Assembly: GCA_035630195.1 (NCBI GenBank)
Contig: DASQLD010000495.1
Coordinates: forward strand, 1 to 18,792
Reading direction: 5' to 3'
Source of the DNA: DASQDN01 sp035630195
Lineage (GTDB): Bacteria > Acidobacteriota > Terriglobia > Bryobacterales > Bryobacteraceae
Length of the DNA: 18,792 nucleotides
The notes beneath the pieces were generated by a model. The model had not been told where the DNA came from. It made no database searches and saw only the letters and a list, made by a program, of their open reading frames with translations. The translations under genes were made by a program, and so were the position numbers. Numbering within the stretch: the first letter of the stretch is position 1; every line of letters starts with the position of its first letter. Positions 14,519-18,792 of the stretch are shown in pieces.

Positions 14519-15796
14519 TTACGCCCTTCCTATGTTCACCGCGATTTCCATCAGATCGTCGATGGCTGCGATCAGCCGCGCGTTCGCCTGATAGGATCGT
14601 TGAAACTCGACCAATTGAATTGCTTCTTCGTCCAAAGATACGCCGGATATACGATCGCGGAATGCGGCCGCCTGATTTGCGAGTTGAACCTGCGACTCCT
14701 CATCGAAGCGCGCCTCGCTGAGTTTTCCGCCGACTTCGGAAGCGATGCGTCCATAAAACTCGGTAAAGCTCATATCGTCGAGCTTGTCCGTGGCTGCAAC
14801 CGGATTGGCGAGCACGGCCAATTTCACCGCTTTTCCGTTCGCCACCGCAGGCGGACCTGCGTCAACAGCGCTCAGCGTGCTGGCATCGAGCGTGGGATTC
14901 ACGCTCAGATTGGCTGCAGTCGAACCCGTAAAGAATTCGCCCAGTCGCTCCGCAACCTTCTCAGCGAGACGATCGAGTTGCTGTCTCTGATCGGCGAGGA
15001 CTCCGTCGCGGAACTGTATGAGCGCTCCAAGCCTTCCACTGGTATGCGATTGGACCGCGGCTGAGGTAACAGATAGCTCGTATTGCTTCAACCCAATGAC
15101 CAGCTTTGTGTCACCGTTGAGCAGCATAGTATACGTGCCGTCATCTTGAATGTTCACCTCGACGTTGACGTCGGCCGAAAGTTCTTCCAGAGTCGCATGG
15201 ATGCCCGCTTCGATACCGGCGTCATTGCGCGCTCCGTTTCGAATATCCGCATTGAATTGCTGAATTCGGCCCGCAAGGCGATTGACACGATCAACAACAG
15301 TCCGAATCTCAGTCGCGTTATCGGTTGCGACATCGGACAAAGTCTGCGCAGTACTACGAAACGAAAGCGCAACGTTCTCTGCCGCTGTAATGATCTGTTC
15401 TTTTGTCGCCCTGTCAGCGGGCGCCACCGACCATGCCGAGAATGCGCTGTAAATACGATTGAGCGCTGCGGGAACAGAGTTTCCCGCTGAAATGGGGAGC
15501 GCCTGCTCCAATTTCGTCAGTGAGATCGTACTCGTTTCGGCCGCCGCAGCCTTCCCAACTTGAATCCGGACGCTGCGTTCGATGTACAGGTCCCGAGAAC
15601 TATGCAATGCCCCGTTCTTCACTCCGCCGGTGTAGCCCATCGCCGGACTGAACTGTAGCGCTTGGAGCGAAACCTTCTGCCGGGCATATCCGGCCGTTCC
15701 CGCATTCATGACATTGTTCTGAGTGATCGCGACAGCCTCGGTCATCGCGTCAAGCGCACTAGTGGACGTTCTGAGCGTCGCGAGCAGATTAGACAA
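14519..15796 (-). CDS. flgK: Hook-associated protein FlgK (HAP1)
   Basis: FlgK is the first hook-filament junction protein. The start is TTG at 15796, supported by AAAAGGGG six bases upstream and by the family N-terminus SNLLATLRTSTSALDAM followed by TQNNVMNAGTAGYARQ (25-40). The C-terminal block GVSLDEEAIQLVEFQRSYQA followed by NARLIAAIDDLM is the diagnostic hook-protein helix. At 425 residues it is shorter than the ~550-residue enteric form. The loss is in the variable outer domains between about residues 230 and 370, while both end regions are intact. It follows a small gene in the flgN position and precedes flgL, as in flgM-flgN-flgK-flgL clusters of other bacteria. Confidence 0.94.
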   Translation of the reverse strand: MSNLLATLRTSTSALDAMTEAVAITQNNVMNAGTAGYARQKVSLQALQFSPAMGYTGGVKNGALHSSRDLYIERSVRIQVGKAAAAETSTISLTKLEQALPISAGNSVPAALNRIYSAFSAWSVAPADRATKEQIITAAENVALSFRSTAQTLSDVATDNATEIRTVVDRVNRLAGRIQQFNADIRNGARNDAGIEAGIHATLEELSADVNVEVNIQDDGTYTMLLNGDTKLVIGLKQYELSVTSAAVQSHTSGRLGALIQFRDGVLADQRQQLDRLAEKVAERLGEFFTGSTAANLSVNPTLDASTLSAVDAGPPAVANGKAVKLAVLANPVAATDKLDDMSFTEFYGRIASEVGGKLSEARFDEESQVQLANQAAAFRDRISGVSLDEEAIQLVEFQRSYQANARLIAAIDDLMEIAVNIGRA

Positions 15797-15802
15797 AGTG
15801 AA

Positions 15803-15810
15803 CCCCTTTT
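15803..15810 (-). promoter_or_regulatory. Ribosome binding site for the TTG start of flgK
   Basis: AAAAGGGG on the minus strand, immediately after the stop codon of the preceding small gene and six bases before TTG at 15796. It supports use of the rare TTG start, since no in-frame ATG or GTG offers the conserved FlgK N-terminus. Confidence 0.65.
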
Positions 15811-16071
15811 TTATCCAGTTACTGATAACTCTGATGGCGCCGCAACGGCGGTGACCTGGCCCTCAAGCGTGTAGGTATTGGCGCCCATTTCAGGGATGCA
15901 TCCACTCCACAATTGGGCCCCATTCATAGCCGCAGCGCGCAACAGCTTCAACTTCGAAATCGAATAAGCATCAAGCGAGCGTCCTTCGAGATTACGCAAA
16001 GCTACTTCGGCAGCTTCAATCTCATCGACGCGCATATCAACAACCGCCGCAATTGCTTGATCGAGAGTCAT
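15811..16071 (-). CDS. Small protein in the flgN position, putative FlgK/FlgL chaperone
   Basis: An 86-residue protein I cannot place in a family with certainty. The first ~55 residues are predicted helical, with an acidic stretch (MRVDEIEAAEVALRNLEG) and a basic stretch (YSISKLKLLRAAAMNGAQL). It then ends in a short non-helical tail with TYTLEGQ. FlgN-type chaperones are helical and often end in an Asn-containing helix followed by a Tyr-Gly-rich tail, so AAAMNGAQLW...TYTLEG fits loosely, but FlgN is usually 130-160 residues. The strongest argument is position: it lies between flgM and flgK, as flgN (yvyG) does in Bacillus. It overlaps flgM by four bases (ATGA). The chaperone role is inference. 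Confidence 0.6.
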   Translation of the reverse strand: MTLDQAIAAVVDMRVDEIEAAEVALRNLEGRSLDAYSISKLKLLRAAAMNGAQLWSGCIPEMGANTYTLEGQVTAVAAPSELSVTG

Positions 16072-16292
16072 CGGTCGAACCCTCGTTCGAGCAGCGCGTC
16101 AGCGATGTCTGCTGGTTGCGGATCGTATGTGTCGGCCCTGATGGAGCTGACCCGGTCTGTCTGCGCCTCGAAGCGCAGGCTCACAATGTCGCCGCTCTCG
16201 GGTTGCTCCGCCGCGACCGTTTCCCGCGTGCGGGCCGGAACACTGGCAAGACCGCAAATATGTGATCGCTCGATTCTCATGCCAACGTACAT
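16068..16292 (-). CDS. flgM: Anti-sigma-28 factor FlgM (short form)
   Basis: FlgM binds and blocks sigma-28 (FliA) until the hook is complete and it is exported. This 74-residue frame is shorter than the usual 90-100. The C-terminal half matches the sigma-binding region: DIVSLRFEAQTDRV then SSIRADTYDPQPADIADALL, compared with the family pattern V-x-x-L/I-R-x-x-(I/V)-x-x-G-x-Y-x-x-D-x-x-x-I-A-x-x-L. The N-terminus is polar and probably disordered, as in FlgM. ATG at 16292 is used; a second in-frame ATG at 16280 (MRIERS, reminiscent of the FlgM MxI start) is an alternative. AAGG lies near the upstream stop. It sits at the head of the flgK-flgL group and overlaps the next gene. Weak points are the missing Gly before Tyr and the length. 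Confidence 0.65.
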   Translation of the reverse strand: MYVGMRIERSHICGLASVPARTRETVAAEQPESGDIVSLRFEAQTDRVSSIRADTYDPQPADIADALLERGFDR

Positions 16293-16306
16293 GTCGAAGG
16301 TTTACC

Positions 16307-16891
16307 TTAGTTTTTGAGGCTTTTTTTGAGCTGCTCGACCTTAAGGATGAAGTCTACTTCTCCCATAGGCATGGCAAGCTCTTCGGAAATTCGTTTGGCG
16401 CCAATTCCGGCGGCGCTGCGGTCCAGAACCTGAGTCCGGCGTGATAGCAGAGCCGGAGGTTTCGCGATGCTTTCGCCCGGATTGTCGAGCCGTCGTGCGA
16501 GATCCGCCACCTGGGTTTGCAGGAGAGCCTGTGTTTGCATGAACGAAGCAGCAGCGGGCGCGGGCCGCACTGGACGCGCCGGCGCGAGCAGGGCTTTGGC
16601 CTTGCGCCGACGTATCAGGCTTCTTGCATACGAAAGAGTCACACCCGCTCGCGCAGCCAGAGTTGCCGCGTCCAGATTGGGTTCGTTTCGTAAAAGTTCG
16701 ACAGCCGACTGTGGACGCTCGGGCGCAGCCGGTGGCTTCGTCTCGACTCGCGTGACGACCGGCGGCTCAGCAAATGGCGCTTCGGCTGTAGCGGGCGCCT
16801 GTTTAACAACCGGGGCCGATTGTTCCACGGCGCGAACTTCAGGGCCGGCGAATCGCGCACGCACCCAGCTTGTTAGTCTTTCAATCAGCAC
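16307..16891 (-). CDS. Protein with two helix-turn-helix-like segments, flagellar-operon associated
   Basis: A 194-residue protein I do not recognise as a whole. The N-terminus is an amphipathic helix (1-15, MLIERLTSWVRARF). A Pro/Ala-rich linker follows (25-62). Residues 62-97 resemble a helix-turn-helix (AVELLRN...LDAATLAARAGVTLSYARSL, then RRRK). A second linker and a short Gln/Leu coil lie at 117-136. Residues 150-186 hold a second unit, IGAKRISEELAMPMGEVDFI, close to the I-A-x-x-L-x-x-x-x-G-E-V pattern seen at the C-terminus of SwrB/DUF6115- and DUF2802-type proteins of motility operons. That likeness is from memory. It overlaps the upstream FliN-type gene by seven bases. A regulatory or assembly role in flagellation is inference; DNA binding by the two units is unproven. 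Confidence 0.7.
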   Translation of the reverse strand: MLIERLTSWVRARFAGPEVRAVEQSAPVVKQAPATAEAPFAEPPVVTRVETKPPAAPERPQSAVELLRNEPNLDAATLAARAGVTLSYARSLIRRRKAKALLAPARPVRPAPAAASFMQTQALLQTQVADLARRLDNPGESIAKPPALLSRRTQVLDRSAAGIGAKRISEELAMPMGEVDFILKVEQLKKSLKN

Positions 16892-17709
16892 GCTCGAACT
16901 CCTCCTCGCAGTGCCAGCCGCTGTTCGCGACTGATGATTTCGGTTATACGAACTCCGTAGTTGCCTTCAATCACAACCACTTCCCCGCGCGCAATGACAC
17001 AGTTGTTCACAATGACGTCCACATGATCATCGGGCTTTCGATCGAGCTCCACGGCCGACCCGGTCGAAAGTTTCATGACTTCCCGAAGAGGCATAGAAGC
17101 GCGTCCGAAGGAAATGCTGACCGGCATCTGCACATCCATCAGCACCGACATCGTTCGGGACGGCGAGGTTATCGCTATCGAGGAAGCCGCCGGTTCATCA
17201 TGAATTATCGGAGCGACAGCTCCTTGGGGCTGGAACGCCCAGCAAAGCTCTTCACTGACGATTACTCGCAGGGGCGGCAACTCCAGGCCATCGCTCGAGA
17301 TGATCACGGTGAAAGCGCTCTCCTCGTTCTCGGGCGCTTCTTCGCTTCCTCCCACCGGCTCCACTGAACGGGCGAGCCGAGCTGTAAGGGTTCGCGCGAG
17401 CGCTCCTGACGCCTGCTGAACCGCCTCGAGATACGTACTTCTCGCGCTAGCTTGTTCAATCAGTTCCACGCCGGCGGCTTGAAGGACCCGTGCTCCGAGC
17501 TCACTCCATGCAAGTGGGGGCGCGCCGACAGATAGTCGCGATCCCTCGGCGGCGTTGAACTTCTGCGTCCACCAATAGCATGAGCCGATAGAAGAGGGCG
17601 ATTCCTGGTCGGAGATACTAACCGACCAGTCTTCGCCTGTCAAAAACTGCAGGACGTTTTTAAACTCGTCGGCCCACGATTCCGCGACCCATTTTGCTAC
17701 GGTGTTCAC
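16885..17709 (-). CDS. fliN: FliN/SpoA-domain flagellar switch protein with long N-terminal extension
   Basis: The C-terminal ~75 residues (187-262) are a clear SpoA (FliN) domain: VLMDVQMPVSISFGRASMPL, GSAVELDRKPDDHVDVIVNN, then RGEVVVIEGNYGVRITEI. FliN-type domains form the base of the switch C-ring that binds CheY-P and FliH. The other ~185 residues are unusual. There is a helical part (1-25, 68-115) and a beta part (130-165, ending PPLRVIVSEELCWAF), then a linker. I see no E-x2-N phosphatase motif as in FliY and no CheY-binding LSQxEID peptide. Usual FliN is ~130 residues. Start GTG at 17709 has AGAGGGG four bases upstream. Neighbours upstream and downstream are uncharacterised. A fused degenerate FliM/CheC-like N-domain is possible. 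Confidence 0.8.
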   Translation of the reverse strand: MNTVAKWVAESWADEFKNVLQFLTGEDWSVSISDQESPSSIGSCYWWTQKFNAAEGSRLSVGAPPLAWSELGARVLQAAGVELIEQASARSTYLEAVQQASGALARTLTARLARSVEPVGGSEEAPENEESAFTVIISSDGLELPPLRVIVSEELCWAFQPQGAVAPIIHDEPAASSIAITSPSRTMSVLMDVQMPVSISFGRASMPLREVMKLSTGSAVELDRKPDDHVDVIVNNCVIARGEVVVIEGNYGVRITEIISREQRLALRGGVRAC

Positions 17710-17718
17710 GATACCCCT

Positions 17719-18600
17719 CTATGCAAGTTGAATTGAGCGGCGAATTGTCTCATCCGACGATACAGTTACCCCATAACCTTGGGTGTAGTAACCGCACAAC
17801 ACACCACCGGCATTCAATCGCCGACCGCCACTCAACTCGATTTCAAAGACGGGCTTATCTACCGCGAAAGGCCCGCTTTGCCACACGGATTGCACGACAG
17901 TTGCTTCAGGGGCGAACTGCTGCACGATTCGAAGCGCTTCCTGTGCGCCCTCTTCTGTGGAGTACTGCATCTTATTTGCGGGTATCGGGCCGGTAAGGCC
18001 GCCCAGGATCATTGCGTCAGCGAACCAGTTCCGAAATCCCTCGACATATCCGTCTCGTAGCGGATTACTGGGAGTTGTGAAGTAGGGGTTTAACGTGGCA
18101 GGTCCGGTGTAGCCATACTGGTTCTCTGTGACTTTCTCGTTGTTGACGATAAGAGGCGCCCCGGACCCCGTCGTTTTTCCGCCACCCTCCGCAATCTGAT
18201 CCCGAGTGTCCTTCGGTCCCGTATACATAGACCAAGGTGTCGCGCTCGGCGTCGGAGTTGCTGCTACCGGTTCTATATGTCGGATGTAACCCGAGAATGG
18301 ATTAGAAAGACCTGCATTCGCGGGAGCAGGCTCCAGAGTGGTGGCTGGCTGCGCTTCAGCGGGTACAGGCGCATCCGATCCATCGACAGAATAGGTAACC
18401 ATAATCTGTCGCGTTGTCGCAGTGGGATTGCGAATTGTAATGTTCACTTCTCCAGCGCCGACGCCAAGCTTTTGCAGCGATTCAGCGAGGGCCGAGGAGA
18501 GCTGCGCTTCAAACCCCGCTGCCTCCGAAGTTTCCGTGGCCGTGTTGGAGCTCTGCCGAATGATGGGACTGATAGGTAGTTGTGTATTGCTGATTAGCAC
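17719..18600 (-). CDS. Protein of unknown function heading the flagellar run
   Basis: Not recognised. I prefer GTG at 18600 (293 residues; LISNTQLPISPIIRQ) because GGAG lies ten bases upstream. A TTG at 18648 would add 16 residues of atypical composition. The N-terminal part is Ser/Thr/Asn-rich with a predicted helix (FEAQLSSALAESLQKLGV, about 30-47) and a beta strand. A Pro/Ala/Thr-rich linker spans about 75-125. The C-terminal half is Gly/Tyr/Asn-rich with PLRDGYVEGFRNWFADAMI, an acidic helix ALRIVQQFAPEATVV, and a tail LNAGGVLCGYYTQGYGVTVS. There is no signal peptide, membrane segment or catalytic motif. The flexible N-terminus without a cleavable signal is compatible with export by the flagellar apparatus, but that is speculation. 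It lies nine bases before the FliN-type gene. Confidence 0.6.
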   Translation of the reverse strand: MLISNTQLPISPIIRQSSNTATETSEAAGFEAQLSSALAESLQKLGVGAGEVNITIRNPTATTRQIMVTYSVDGSDAPVPAEAQPATTLEPAPANAGLSNPFSGYIRHIEPVAATPTPSATPWSMYTGPKDTRDQIAEGGGKTTGSGAPLIVNNEKVTENQYGYTGPATLNPYFTTPSNPLRDGYVEGFRNWFADAMILGGLTGPIPANKMQYSTEEGAQEALRIVQQFAPEATVVQSVWQSGPFAVDKPVFEIELSGGRRLNAGGVLCGYYTQGYGVTVSSDETIRRSIQLA

Positions 18601-18792
18601 GTAAGTGTGACTCCGCTGGCTCCCTAGGCAGGCGAAGGGCCGAATCAACGATCCACTTATATGTTCAGTGAAATCAGCAAGAAAGGATGTTGCAGAGAAT
18701 TCCTAGGGTCTGAACCTACTAACAGCTTTCAGTCGAGTTGTTGTCATCTCGTCAAGATTTTGCCGCTTTATCGGAGGTCGTGATAGTAGTGT
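18601..18792. other. Upstream non-coding stretch at the window edge
   Basis: About 190 bases before the first minus-strand gene hold no convincing open frame. On the minus strand, TCCGATAA at 18768-18775 matches 7 of 8 bases of the sigma-28 -10 element, but the matching -35 would fall at or beyond the edge. A TATAAG at 18656-18661 could be a housekeeping -10, though no good -35 stands 16-18 bases upstream. The palindrome CCTAGG occurs twice (18622-18627 region and 18702-18707 region). This is the likeliest place for the operon's main promoter. Confidence 0.4.

Noticed and set aside
16307..16330. Run of seven A and a repeated CTCAAAAA on the minus strand at the end of the double-HTH gene, a possible slippage site
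   Set aside because: A -1 shift would only replace the last few residues before a stop within about 20 bases; no downstream domain would be gained.
1..18792. CRISPR arrays, insertion sequences, tRNA or rRNA genes
   Set aside because: I saw no regularly spaced repeats, transposase-like frames, terminal inverted repeats or RNA gene signatures; nearly the whole window is coding.

Overview
The window reads as a bacterial chromosome segment of moderately high GC content, dominated by one long minus-strand run of flagellar and chemotaxis genes. From about 18600 down to 663 I count 22 consecutive minus-strand genes. Almost all are separated by 0-20 bases or overlap, often as ATGA or TAATG junctions. 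In transcription order they are: a gene I do not recognise; a long FliN/SpoA-domain switch protein; a double-HTH-like protein; flgM; a small gene in the flgN position; flgK; flgL; flgB; flgC; fliE; fliF; fliG; fliH; fliI; fliJ; cheY; cheX; cheW; cheA; cheR; cheD; cheY; cheX; cheB. Two short plus-strand genes at the left edge (a small acidic protein and a PAAR-repeat spike-tip protein) converge on cheB.

The organism cannot be named from this window. CheX and CheD with no cheZ, the run flgM-(flgN?)-flgK-flgL ahead of flgBC-fliEFGHIJ, and a single merged flagellar/chemotaxis block point to a non-enteric, Gram-negative-like lineage. Acidobacteriota is my best guess, at low confidence. The PAAR gene suggests that a type VI or related contractile secretion system exists in the genome.

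Layout: 13-661 (+) PAAR locus. 663-7376 (-) chemotaxis module, a cheW-cheA-cheR-cheD core flanked on each side by a cheY-cheX pair, with cheB last. 7450-13522 (-) the flagellar basal body, MS ring, switch and export ATPase set (flgBC, fliEFGHIJ). 13616-16292 (-) hook-associated proteins with their regulator flgM and a putative chaperone. 16307-18600 (-) three less ordinary genes: a protein with two HTH-like segments, a FliN-type protein with a long N-terminal extension, and an unknown protein. Only three stretches between genes are long enough to hold promoters: 7377-7449, 13523-13615 and 18601-18792. The first holds a good match to a sigma-28 (FliA) flagellar promoter, spaced TAAT-N15-GGCGATAA, which would make the chemotaxis half a late class controlled by the FlgM encoded upstream.

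How the genes would work together: FliF forms the MS ring, FliE and FlgB/FlgC join it to the rod, FliG and the FliN-like protein form the switch, FliH/FliI/FliJ drive export, and FlgK/FlgL form the hook-filament junction. FlgM holds sigma-28 until the hook is complete. CheA/CheW would then signal through two CheY proteins, two CheX phosphatases would remove the signal, and CheR/CheB/CheD would tune the receptors. No chemoreceptor, flagellin, fliM or membrane export-gate gene lies in the window.
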